Source: Pieris napi
Lineage: Eukaryota > Arthropoda > Insecta > Lepidoptera > Pieridae
Reading direction: 5' to 3'
Assembly (NCBI RefSeq): GCF_905475465.1
Contig: NC_062245.1
Coordinates: 8,246,001 to 8,310,000 of the forward strand
Length of the DNA stretch: 64,000 nucleotides
This document shows, piece by piece, positions 33,814-45,129 of this stretch. The notes under the pieces are model-generated. The model worked only from the letters and a program-made list of their open reading frames with translations. It searched no databases and was not told the DNA's origin. Every line of letters starts with the position of its first letter. Position 1 is the first letter of the stretch. The position numbers and the translations under genes are program-made.

Positions 33814-34471
33814 ACAAAATTTATTTAACAAATTATAATTTGTTTCGCTTTTACACAGGTCAAAGTAACAACCTATAGTTTCCAACTTTTTAAAGCGTTT
33901 TTAAATGATTTTAACAGCATATGCAACACTGAGTTTCCCAGATCATAAAATCACTTTATGGCCCATTAACATTTAGTAATATGATATATTTTGTAAGCAT
34001 TGATCAGTTTGTGAGATATGTCATTGACTTTTATCGGTTAGCTGCGGTCGCCTACGCTATGTCAAAATATGAACGAATTATTAAATTTGAATAAACACGT
34101 TAAAACATCGCGATCAATTAAATTAGTTGAAAAACTTAAAATTGTGCAAATTTTTTTAAATGTTTACATTGGGTCTGTGCAGTGTTAGAAATAGTCTGTG
34201 GTCGTTCGAAACTAAAGTATTACATGTGCTGTTAATTTGTCTGACACTGTCTTAGACCCAAAAATAAAGAATATAAAATAGGCGCAGAAAATTGAACATT
34301 GCCCACTGAAAAGTTACGGAATTGCCATTTACTTCTTTAATATTCTTCCCAGCATTTTATTCTTACGTCTTTTCTCATAGTTAATTCGGCATTTCTTCTC
34401 TTCACATTCATATTTCTATACGATCTTATTCGTAGAGGTAAGCCTGAAAATCATAGAAAATTTAATTGAAT
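33814..34471. other. Spacer
   Basis: Contains a fragment resembling the SINE body ('actgtcttagacccaaaaat', about 34246-34265). No gene identified. Confidence 0.35.
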
Positions 34472-34540
34472 AAATAATTGAAAAAATAATTTAATTAATA
34501 AATAATTGAAAAAATAATTTAATTAATAAATAATTTAATG
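34472..34540. repeat. 28-bp tandem repeat, two full copies plus a partial
   Basis: The unit starting AAATAATTGAAAAAATAATT occupies 34472-34499 and 34500-34527 identically and continues partially to about 34540. It is a local AT-rich duplication. Confidence 0.85.
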
Positions 34541-35209
34541 AGTAGTTTAATAAATAATGTAATACTTATACTATGTTTATAGAAAATTTGATGAATATTT
34601 TAGCTATATGAATGATCAGCTCTTAATAAAAATTTAAGTCCAGCTTTATGAACGATTAAACAATTTCCTATATCCGTAAACAGTTCATTAAGAAGATCAT
34701 TAAAATTCTTAAAAGTCGGTTCCAAAGAAGTTTAACGTGTCGTAAATACGAAAACGATCGTTTAAAGTTTTTATAGTATTCTAATAGCTCTAATCCACCA
34801 ATTCCAATGTGTTAATATTGGCTTAAATAATCATTTTATGATCCACTCCAATTCAAATTTGGCTTTTTTAAAGTGTCTATAAAGATAGTAAATGACAGCT
34901 CTATCGAGATTTCGCTTCGTAAATATAAAAAAATGTTTGTTTATTTTGAGATTGCAAAATTTTGTTTCTCAATTGATTCATAAATTAAACCTTATTACAT
35001 TAGTAGAATTCTTTGTAAAGCTACTAATTGCACATTACTTTTATATTTATGACCTAAATGTATTTAGAACGGCTAACAAAATAATCTAAATTATTTTTTA
35101 TTAATTTTATTTATTTATATTACCACGTTAACAACATTAACATTAGTATTAGTAGTATTATTAATTTATTATACATTTAAAGCAATAAGAAAAAAAAACA
35201 ACCGACGAG
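34541..35209. other. Spacer
   Basis: AT-rich. No gene or repeat assigned. Confidence 0.35.
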
Positions 35210-35340
35210 CATGCATGGTGAATGTCAGGAAATTGGATGACGCGAGAGAGTATGTCAAGACAGTAGCAAGTGGAGATCTGTGGTCTCTGCCTACTCTTCG
35301 GGAAAAAGGCGTAATAATATAAATAATTATAATGAAAAAA
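35210..35340 (+). pseudogene. LINE 3'-end relic, copy B
   Basis: It is homologous to 430-570 by both DNA ('gatgacgcgaga', 'gtagcaagtgga', 'gtctctgcctactc', 'aaaaggcgt(g)ataata') and protein: LDDARE, then after a one-base frameshift DSSKWRSVVSAYSSGKKA and a stop, followed by an A-rich tail. It is a 5'-truncated, frameshifted retrotransposon end. Confidence 0.65.
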
Positions 35341-35580
35341 AAATAACAATATTTCCTAAAAAGATATCCTTTAGCTGAGTATTGCATACCATAACACAGA
35401 CGGTGCTTTAGTAGATCCGCATTTGCGTCGGTGTAAACAATGAAAATTTTAAACATTTACTAAGTTTTTGGACCATACACTGCGTAGTACTAAAAAAAAT
35501 CGTTGTAGACCACTGTTTCCTTCAGGAGGTACCATTATTTATTTCGTAATCCTACAGCTATCTTAAATTATATATATATA
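35341..35580. other. Spacer
   Basis: Short AT-rich interval; nothing identified. Confidence 0.3.
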
Positions 35581-35918
35581 CTAGCAGACCGGCCAAGCGT
35601 TGCTGTGGCTAAGGTTTTTGTTATATTACATAGAAGTAAACTATTCAAGGGAAACTGTAGGAGAACTTATGTAAAAGGTAGATAGCTTATGTGCAACGTT
35701 GGTACTTTCAACACAGCGCCATCTGTTAGAATTGTATCAAATAATAAACAAATATTTGCAATAAAATAATATTGCGGATATAAATTGAGAATACAGCTAT
35801 CCTATCTTTTAGATTGGATCAAACTACACACGGTGTGTAAATTTGATTGACATCGTTTCGGTAGTTTAGGAGTGCATAGCGGACAAACAACGTGACACGT
35901 AATTTATATATATTAAGA
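35581..35918 (-). mobile_element. Non-autonomous Helitron, complete
   Basis: On the minus strand it starts TC (35917-35918) then TTAATATATATAAATTACG and ends with a GCCA/TGGC mini-stem, GGCCGGTCTG and CTAG (35581-35584). The flanks are A (35919) and T (35580), as expected for Helitron insertion. The body has no coding capacity and includes 'cagcgccatctgttag'. Confidence 0.8.
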
Positions 35919-37106
35919 TATATATATTATATAACCAAAGATAGAATACATAAAAGATGTTGAAACATTTACAAAAATACATAATCGATAAAAAATATTA
36001 AATACATAAGTAATACCTAATTCGGCTGTGTTGGGTGATGGTGTGGAAGTGAGGGTGTGTATGCTCATGATACAGGTGATTTAGCGCTATGGATATTCTT
36101 AATTATTCCATATTTAGAATGTCCTTACTATGTAAACCACGTTAAGTTTTATGGTCTGTTGGTGTTTTCAATTATAGAGAATTTCACAGCTTGAGATGTT
36201 AAAAGCCTTAATTGCAATGAGGAATCAGTAAAGCTCCTCTGTAAGTGACGCTGAGTTTAACAGACTGTGAATACCACTCACTTCTAGCCAACTGTTTATG
36301 TTTCAAATGTACTCTGGAGTAATATAGACTTTGGATTTATAAATTTAGGAAGAACCTAAGATATTTAACCTAAGGGTTTTTGATTAGCACATATCTTTGT
36401 GATACTAGATGCTAATAAGAAACTTTTGTGTTACTACGTTGATAAACGTAGAAATGATACGTTTTGTTCAGACAATTTTGAGCTTCTGTATCTATTTATT
36501 TATTTCTAAAAGCTTGCCAACGATCGCCACACTGCTACATTGGTACAAAATAAACAAAATACAATTTTTAAGGTGACAAGCACTTATTGGCCTACCTATA
36601 TTAGATATCCTAAATGTTATCCAACATATAAAGTAAGATAAAAAACTACTTTTATATGCATTTGTCGCGTTCCTAAATAAGACAGCTATGGTAACATTTA
36701 TACAAACCACAACGGTTTTCTAATGTAACATATTGTGATTATATTATATTATTTTGTAAAGTGAAGAAATAAAAAAAAGGCAAACAACGTACATGAAGAG
36801 ATAATAAAAAAAACAAAATCTAAAAAAAGTAAAATCGATGTCAAAGTGTGAGAGGAGACCTAGCTCGTTTATCTAAAAAATATAAACCTGTTGATATTAA
36901 GTTTATTAGAATAAGTGAATTCTTATATAATTACAAAATAGTAATTTTTAAAGTCGCCCAAATAAACATTCCTTGACAATTGGAAAAGCAAGTTACCAGT
37001 TAAAGATGACTCTTAATGAGCATTCTTCTCGGTGTGTTGCCAGCCTTGGTGCACTTGTCAGAGCTATTTAATGCGCTTGCCTCCTTCAGGCCCAATTTGT
37101 CGCGTT
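35919..37106. other. Spacer
   Basis: No gene or named repeat. An (AT)n-rich stretch follows the Helitron directly. Confidence 0.35.
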
Positions 37107-37147
37107 TCTGGGCGGCTGAGCGGCGGGGCGGTTGGGCGGGCGGCTGC
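37107..37147. promoter_or_regulatory. GC-box cluster 2
   Basis: GGGCGGCTGAGCGGCGGGGC and GGGCGGGCGGC lie about 290 bp upstream of ratchet point 2. The block resembles that at 10285-10325. Confidence 0.35.
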
Positions 37148-37402
37148 GAAAGTTAATGAGTTTTTTGGTTAAAGTCACTGTTTGTTAACCTCGTTCACTG
37201 TGATATATTTTTTGCATTTTTAACGGCTAGGTTTACTTTTGTAATGGTTTATTTATAAATTTTCTTTAGTTACCTATTTTCAGTAGGTAGACAGTTTTAT
37301 CTACTAAAACTGATAGTATTTATATTATTATTATTTTTTTTACTTAGTTTAGGTTTAATTTAATAGTTATTATTTGGATGCATTTATACAAGTGTTATGG
37401 GC

Positions 37403-37441
37403 GTTTGTTCTTATTATCTCTATTTCTTGTTTCAGGTAAGT
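37403..37441 (+). promoter_or_regulatory. Candidate recursive splice site (ratchet point) 2
   Basis: A long pyrimidine-rich tract (37403-37433, including CTCTATTTCTTGTTTCAG) ends in AG at 37434-37435 and is joined directly to GTAAGT (37436-37441), a consensus 5' splice site. This is the ratchet-point layout of long insect introns and is better than site 1 on both halves. The strand agrees with site 1 and with the promoter at 26497. Confidence 0.6.
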
Positions 37442-38324
37442 TCCAGCAGCCTTTGAAAGCAATCAGGTATTATGGAATGTAGCGCATTTTATTGTGAATA
37501 TGTCATTTACATACACGTAACCGTACAAAAATGTGGGACGTTATAAAACTGCTATGATAGATCATCCCTTAATGATTTCTTATAGTTGTATTTTGTGTGT
37601 CATTATGAAATGCGAGTTGTAAAATCTATGAGCCGTCAGGTATTTAGTCTATTATTTTGTAATTGAAAAAGGGTGTTCAGTAATCACTAGAGTACCTAGG
37701 TACCTACCTAAAATTAGTGCTATCAATTAAAAATTATAAAATCTGTTAAGACAGAACGTTCTTAAAGAACAAATAAAGTTTATGAAATCATTTGTTAGTC
37801 TATTATCGATTATAGTATTTAAACATCTTTTAGAAGATTGTATGACATACTTTTCGCCATATTCATGGTAATTCTGTCGTTAAATTAACAAATATCTCCA
37901 CCACACAAGATATTGAAAGCGAAATATTTTTCACGTTCTATGAATAGAGCCTTACTAGAGTTCAGTTATGTTTTGACCACCCTCCATATAGTTAATTTAT
38001 AACCGCGTTAAACGTTAACGCAAACCGAGACTGAAGCCGGATCAAAGGGACCGACAGTTAAGTGTCATTAAGCGTTACAGATAAGAATGCAGTATTTTAA
38101 CCACAGTTAATACGGCCGTTAAAAGTTATAGCTCATCTAAATATTTCTGCTTCGATAACAATAAATATTTAATAGTTAAAATGGACATGTGGTTATGGTG
38201 AAGTGACAGTTTCAAAAAATATGGGAAGAATTAAGTACACATGTACCATAGTTAAATCTGAAGTTAGTAAGAACCAAAAGCAAATAGAATCTAGTATATT
38301 TTACTACTTTTTAATCTATACTAA
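37442..38324. other. Spacer
   Basis: AT-rich. 'aatcag|gtatta' at about 37466 could be a weak downstream donor for ratchet point 2. No gene seen. Confidence 0.35.
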
Positions 38325-38465
38325 CCAATTCGACTTGGGTCCAAAAGAGCGTACCAATTTTTAAAAGGCCGACAACCCACTTGCGAGCCTTCTGGCAATG
38401 TGAGTGTCCATGGGCGGTATCACTTAACATCAGGTGAGCCTACGGCCCGTTTGCCTCCTGTTAAA
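38325..38465 (+). repeat. Interspersed repeat, family A, copy 8 (5' truncated)
   Basis: 'accaattcgacttgggtcc', 'ttaaaaggccgacaaccc', 'acttgcgagccttctggcaa', 'tgtccatgggcggtatcact' and 'taacatcaggtgagcc', ending in an A-rich stretch. Confidence 0.85.
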
Positions 38466-41284
38466 TAAAATAAATTTAAAAACTCTTAGGAATATGTCGA
38501 ACAATTCTTGACCATAGTTTAGGATAACATTTGCTTACTTTGTTTAATGATTAGGTTGAAATGTGTTCTGTTTTGGCTTTTGTGTATTGTGTAATGGAGT
38601 AGATATTATACCTTCATGTGGGAATACTGTAGGTAGGTATATCGAATAAAATACATTTATTAGATAATACATCAAAATGTATAGTCGTTATTTCAGCATA
38701 TACAATAATTAATTGAAATAAACACTTTAATGTTGCATAAGATTCTATACCCTCATTTAAAAATATCAGTCATAAACTATTTTTGTTAAACTAACAAGTC
38801 TACTTGAAGTATTGCATACAATCACGGCTTGTACTGGAAACATCCACACAGACACGCGATCGTAAATCGATAGCACACACACAAATCATTCAAACCACTC
38901 GTAAATATGTCTACGAAAGACATTAATCATTGAAAGGTCCAGCTAGCGGGTAACGCGATTGGTCGGTTAAAAGAACAATTATTTGAATCCCGCTCCCTCA
39001 TTGGCCGCTTGACGTTGATGGATTCCCACTCTTGCGCAGGTTACGCATGTAATTCGAGTTTTTGTAGACTTTTTTGCTGTAGTTAACCGCGCAATTTAAC
39101 AATCGTTTAGGTTTTTGTATGGCATGTAGTTTTCTGATTGTTATATAGCGTTAAAATGCCAGTCGTAAAAAGTCTATAAATACTTATTTTTATGAAAAAT
39201 ACTATTAAAGGGTTAAGCAAACGTCGTTTCAAAATTGAACGTTTAAATCCAAAAACTTGTAATAGTGTTACAGTGATGTCTCGACAACGGGTAATTTAAA
39301 GTCAGAAATCTTCTGTCTATTAAGTCGAAGAGGGAGAATGTTAGGCGTTAATTATTATCTAATCAGCCACGCAATCGAATGGTTTAATGAGGACGGTAGG
39401 GTTACCACAACCAGTGACTTTATAGGAATAATTTCTAGCTGTTTGGCAAATCTGTTTTAATATTAAATGATTAGTAAAACCAAAGGTTTAAGTTATTAGA
39501 TTTTATTAGTTATCAAAAGTTTCGACGTGCCCAATAGTTTTTTGTATTTCCTAAAAGTTGTACCTAGTGTTTCTGACACTGTAATATACTGGTTTTCTCT
39601 CGATGTTTAAATAGAAAGGAAATTCAATCACTGCACTGCAAGAATTCAAACACACGACCTTATTCTCGGGTAATAATACGGTTTACATACAATGTTGGAC
39701 TTTTATTAAGGAATAGCATTTTTAACTTATATTTAAAGTTAATTAGGCGGTAACTTGGCTATAAAATCTAAAATTCACCCTAGTTGCTCACACAAAATAT
39801 GCGGTGTAATTAATAATAAATTATCCTTTAAGTATAATAATAAATACTGAATATATTAAATGTTTCATTAATTATAGCTTTAAATTCACACAGTATGATC
39901 ACCCTAGGCGGGAGGCGCTGGCCGATCGGCGTCCCACATAAATCTGTCAAGGTGCGCGAGCGCAGTAAAGCACACATCTTGATCTAGAACAGGGGCGCAT
40001 AACATTTTACCCAGCGGTTTATTTTTGATGATTATAAGGTTTACAAAAACGAATTATAAATGTCTATTGAAAAGGGTTTCTCTTCGTAATAAGAAACTGT
40101 CATTTCTATCTTCAACTTTACTTGATCTATTAGCAATATTATTAAATGTGTAATGTATCTTGCAGTTAAATACATCGGATAAGATAGATACATCTGAATT
40201 TATGTCACTGATTATTTTGTTTATAAAATTATAGGACAGCTACTGTACCAAGCCTGTTTTGACAGATACCCTTTTAGTCAAACACATTAAAAGAATTTGG
40301 CCTCTAAGATAACGTCACCGTGGTTTCTATATAAAAATCAATACGATTTTGTAAAAAAGAAATCCATAAGACCTTATAAAAGGTAACAAAAAATCTAATC
40401 ACACGATCATTTCTCATCCATCCAGCTGATCCCATCCACCCACGGTACCATTAAACAGTTGATTTACAGCCGAATATGAAATTAACTATCATGTTTTAAA
40501 TTACAAAATATCATTCTTGTAATATATTAGGGACTGTCCGGTGAAGATTTATTCGAAGACTGACCCCTCGCGAGTTGACGTCGATCGAATCCAGTTCTAT
40601 ACGATTATGTGCGCTTGACATGCGATAATTATGACGTGTATTATAGTCTAGCCGTATGGTTTTAACATTAACCAGAATAAAAATCTTATTCAAACATTTT
40701 AGTATGTCGTGTATGAGTGTTTTGATCAAAATATCATAATGGAAAAACTAGTTTTGACTGTTCTGATGCTGCTTTTGTACTAAAAATGCCTGCACAATCT
40801 GGGTCCAGAGTCTTGCCTGTATGAAACAAACCAACAATGTTATTGTGGTTGAAAGAAAAGTTTTCTAATATTTTAATTAGGTACATAAAACATAAAAAAA
40901 CACTGTCCAAATACAAATGGTTTAATTACCTCAAAATATCGCACCTAGAGGCAATAAAATTACAAAATTAATACGGCCATATAGCTATAAATATTAGGTT
41001 TTATTTATGATAATTACAACAACTATGGTAGCCACACTTCATGTAAATTTGACTGTTAATACGCGACAATAAACGGTCGCAACGACCTAATCCAACGCGC
41101 TGATTCTATTTCGTATCTAATGCTATTTAGTTAATGGGAATGTCCGAGCTTTATGTTTATTATATTCACCCTATTGTGCTGTTATTTTATGAATCTGTTT
41201 AAATGTTATAAGTCGCAGTTATGGTTGTATTAACTAAACCTTTTGTAAAACCATACAAAATCTTTTCTTAAATATGTATTATTC
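38466..41284. other. Long spacer
   Basis: About 2.8 kb without a recognised gene. There are GC-richer patches at about 38930-39040 and 39900-39990. Minus-strand frames at 40511-40916 have no domain I recognise. Confidence 0.35.
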
Positions 41285-41460
41285 TGTTCATTTGTCTCGT
41301 TAAACTCGAGAATTGCTGAACCGATTTAGCTTATTACTATGTGAAATATTTGTGGCAGTTCAAAGAAGGTTTAAATGATGGGAAAAATAAATAATATACT
41401 AAAAATAATAATTGAATTTTCCAATAAAAACGTTTCCTAGCCGGGAAATATTTGATGTCT
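41285..41460 (+). mobile_element. Degraded TE body (Helitron-like)
   Basis: 'ctcgagaattgctgaaccga', 'ttgtggcagttcaaagaagg' and 'agccgggaaat' resemble the body of lepidopteran non-autonomous elements that carry 'gctgaaccgattt'. No termini remain, so the class is tentative. Confidence 0.4.
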
Positions 41461-42501
41461 TTTGTCTTTTTAGAAATAAAAAATTTACACTTGGTTGTCA
41501 AATATTTATAAATGGCCTCAGAAATTTGTGTTTCATAGTTGAAGTATGAGATGCGATCTCTTTTGACACAAATATATAGGTGATATGAAGTTCACCGGTT
41601 CTAGTAGTCAAAAATACAATCCTCATTCCTCATTTGGTGTGATATTATTTATTTTTTAGTTGTTTCATTCTTATGTAGATCTGTTAAGTATATAGAAAAT
41701 TGTCACTTGTCAAAAATAGTTCTCCTCTATTATTGTATTGCCAAATAATTTAACCCACATAGCGTTAAGACATGTATTAGTTTTCAAACAGACAATTCCA
41801 CTGACATAATATTGATTTGTATCCACAGATGAGGTCATCTTAATTAATTCCCGCCATTATTTATCATCTGTCATTTTTATTACAGACTATAAATTTGCCA
41901 CAGATGATGTATTGTCGATGCTTTAATTGCATCTATTGGTTGTCTATGTAAATGTTTTGGCGTGTTGCTAGCCGGACTATTATCGATTTTTAAATATTAT
42001 TTATGACCGATTGGGATTCAGTTTGCCATTTTATATGTATCGGTTACAATTCTAGTGACATTAACATAACAATGCATGATGATTATTGATTTTTATTGAT
42101 GTTCAATGGAATTAATGTTATTAAGCTTAATTTTACTATTTTAAATATGTTATGAAACAGCTATATGATATACTGGCTATTGGCTCCACAGATTATCAAT
42201 TTTTTAAAATAAACTTTAATTGGTCTTGACCGGTGTCAAATATGTCAAAATTCATACATAATTGACAGATTCTGAAACTAGATTTAGTGTAGTCTTGCTT
42301 GTCAATCATGAAATTAGGTATCATAATTAATTGTACCCTAAGTTGTTTGATTAAAAAAAACAAAAGGATGATAAATGAATCTTGTTTATGTAATTTACTT
42401 TAAACTAAACAACTAGGCTGTTAAAGCAGGTCTGATACATTTGATTATTTTATGCTAAAATACACTTAAATATAAAGCAATAAGAGACAGCTTTAACAGA
42501 G
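41461..42501. other. Spacer
   Basis: No gene or repeat identified. Confidence 0.35.
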
Positions 42502-42735
42502 TAGTGTTGGCCTAGGCCACTAGTGGCTTTAGCTTGCTTAGTCCTTAGGTCGTTCGTTCGAATCACGGCGTACCTGCTAACACGTTAAATGTATAAAGGA
42601 AACCGGCATGTTTCAAACCCAAAAATCGAAGACATGTATTAGAGACAGAAGGTCACAGGTATTGATCACCTTATCCATAACATGAAAATGGTCGAAGAAA
42701 CGGCTAAGGCTCAGTTAACGTTGCAGCGCCATTGG
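42502..42735 (+). mobile_element. tRNA-derived SINE with altered head
   Basis: The head 'agtgttggcctaggccacta' contains extra bases splitting box A, then 'cttaggtcgttcgttcgaat' as box B. The body is shortened ('aaaggaaaccggcatgtttc', 'caaacccaaaaatcg') and the tail ends 'gttgcagcgccattgg'. The damage to box A should have disabled pol III transcription of this copy. Confidence 0.75.
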
Positions 42736-43092
42736 ATGATTTGTTTTTGTTCAGTAATAACGAAATTTACAAGAACAATGTTCAGTTCAGACACAACAAA
42801 AATTGTATTCCTACTAAAATCTACTCTATACATAGATATATGGAACTTCTATGTATTTTGATACACCGATAGCTAAATATAAGGGCTATTCCGATGCTAA
42901 TTTTACGAGCGAGCCAGCGAGTGATGGATATCTTAATAGCACATTAGTAGTCTCTACCAGTTACTTTCGATACCATCGGCTTCTGTTTGAGCCTTCGGTT
43001 TGAGTAGCTGGACAATTTATTGGCTCAATGACTCTACTACTATCCATTAGAAATGTAACATTTGTAAGCTGTTTTTATTATTATATATTATT
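42736..43092. other. Spacer
   Basis: No feature identified. Confidence 0.35.
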
Positions 43093-43375
43093 CTAGCAAA
43101 CGTTGTTTTGCCATGTATAATTGTATATTATTTCTAGGATTTTTTTTAGTTCAATAAAAATAACTATCTACTATAATAAAAAAATAGGGGTTGATTGTAA
43201 ATTAAAAATTAAAATGTAGGGGTTTACCCTTAACATTAAAGGGTCTCAAAGATAGATAGTAGCCGATTCTCAGACTTACTGAATATGCATAAAAAAATTC
43301 ACAAGAATCGGTCGAGCCGTTTCGGAGGAGTATGAGAACGAACATTGTGACACGAGAATTATATATATATAGAGA
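43093..43375 (-). mobile_element. Non-autonomous Helitron, family 2 copy 2
   Basis: On the minus strand it starts A|TCTCTATATATATAATTCTC and shares 'gtgtcacaatgttcg', 'cgaaacggctcgaccgattc' and 'caacccctatttttt' with 11551-11907. It ends GGCAAAACAACGTTTG and CTAG (43093-43096). The minus-strand ORF at 43202-43417 is incidental. Confidence 0.75.
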
Positions 43376-43760
43376 TATTGTTTGTTGTGGTTTTTGGTAT
43401 AAAACCCACGGGGACATTTCCGTGTCTCATTAATTTAGGCCTAACCCTTTTGTGTGACACATCATTGCGGTGTGATGATTAGATTTTTAAAGGCACGGAT
43501 CCTTTATAATTTGGGAGAGTTTTTAGACACTATAAATATCTTAACTGTTCTATGATTATAAATATGACATATGCAATATGCATGCCTATTTTTATACGGC
43601 TGATTGTGTGTTTTTTTTATAATCAATATGAATGAACCACTTTCTTTACAATTTTTTAATACATGTTGGTTTACTTATACATAATTGAAAATTCTAACGA
43701 TCTAGCTAACTTAAGACTAATAAGTAATTAAAGTCTAACCTAATTTACTAAAAAGGATAT
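43376..43760. other. Spacer
   Basis: No gene identified between the two Helitrons. Confidence 0.35.
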
Positions 43761-43980
43761 TTAACTTTATAAAAATAAGTCGGGTTTTCCTTCCTGATGC
43801 TATAACTCCAGAACGCACGAACCGATTTCTACGGTTTTGCATTCGTTGGCTCTGTGAGGTTTATAGCAAAGAAAATTCGGGAAAAATTTCAACAGAAAAG
43901 CGGGATCACCAAATGAAATGTTACATAAAACGAAGCCATCTGTGATCTGGTGGCGAAACGGAGTTCGCCGAGTTTGCTAG
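43761..43980 (+). mobile_element. Non-autonomous Helitron, family 3 copy 1
   Basis: 'ataagtcgggttttccttcc', 'cagaacgcacgaaccgattt' and 'aaaatttcaacagaaaagcg', ending in a GGCGAA/TTCGCC hairpin, GAGTTTG and CTAG (43977-43980) with T following. It matches the complete copy at 52011-52255, with a shorter middle and an eroded 5' TC end. Confidence 0.8.
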
Positions 43981-44998
43981 TTTAACATAAAAAAGTGTCC
44001 AAAATCACTATTTACAGTCTCTAATAAATGAACGCTAGAAGATTTCTTTACAAATAAACGATTTATTTATTTATTCGTGCACAAATGGATTTGACCTCAG
44101 GATCGAGTAGGCTGCTATTTTCACACACGCTGTTTTAACATATGTGTACTATCACTTTCTCATAGAGAATGTTCCTATATTTCACAGTCAAAATACAGTT
44201 CGAGTCAAAGCCCCCTATATCGGAGCAACTTCACATAAAATCAACACAATGGGGCATTACTAGAAAACGATCAAAGAATAAAGAACAATAAGAAGCAGTA
44301 GCGGCGCTGCACCTATTTTACCTGCGAGCACGAGTTAAATTCCCCAGCCCAGTAATCCCGTTCCGCTCGGTAACTCTGTAGTCCCTATTAAACGCTTCCT
44401 TTATGGCGGTTCTCACTCAGCCCGATTGGTCTCGCTCTAGCGCAGGAAATTGTCTATAATAAGTTACGACTAATGGCGGAATTGTGCAGTTTTCTTATCC
44501 TCAATCCCTCTGGAACGGGTTTTAAATTTTGATGTCTGTCCCACTTTAGATTGTAAATTTATAATGGATCTGATGTTACAAGGATTTATTTAATCTAGTA
44601 TTGTTTTCGGTTCACTTCAATTACAATGTACTTGTGTATTTCATATTGTTTAAAGTTTGGAAAACCTTTTCGTATTTTAAAACAGCTCCGAAAAAGGTTA
44701 TCCTACCTCTCAGATGCAATTTCATTAAAGTAATCTAGTCGTATCTACGCCGTTATTCTATGGCGTATCGTTTATGGCAGTTTTCACTCAAGCCGATTGT
44801 GCTGCCGCTGCGCTGACCTGCGTCTCTAGTGCAATACCTTGTAAGAACATTACGCGAATCTATAACAATATCCTATGATTTTGTTAAGTGCTGCGCCTGA
44901 ACCTTTTTGGGTTTTCTGTGTATTTATCCATTGTCATACAAACTTTTCTACCTACGTATATTTTTTATATAAATCTCTTCGATAGAAAACGATCGTAG
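43981..44998. other. Spacer
   Basis: No gene. Two stretches share 'ttatggc(g/a)gtt(c/t)tcactca(g/a)' with 'gccgatt' following (about 44400-44430 and 44770-44800), a small local duplication. Confidence 0.35.
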
Positions 44999-45129
44999 CA
45001 TTTATTTATTTATTTACACTTTGATACCTTATAAAAATATACATATAAAAAGCTTTCATAAATTATTTGTTATTTGGCAACAACGGGCGGCCTTATCGCT
45101 AACAAGAAATTCTTCAGGCACAATTGGAA
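44999..45129 (-). mobile_element. LINE 3'-end relic, family C copy 2
   Basis: (TTTA)n at its left end, then 'gggcggccttatcgctaaca' and 'gaaattcttcaggcacaatt', in the same order as 24152 and 49891. Confidence 0.55.

Noticed and set aside
34472..34540. CRISPR array
   Set aside because: Units are directly adjacent with no spacers and the sequence is eukaryotic AT-rich tandem DNA.
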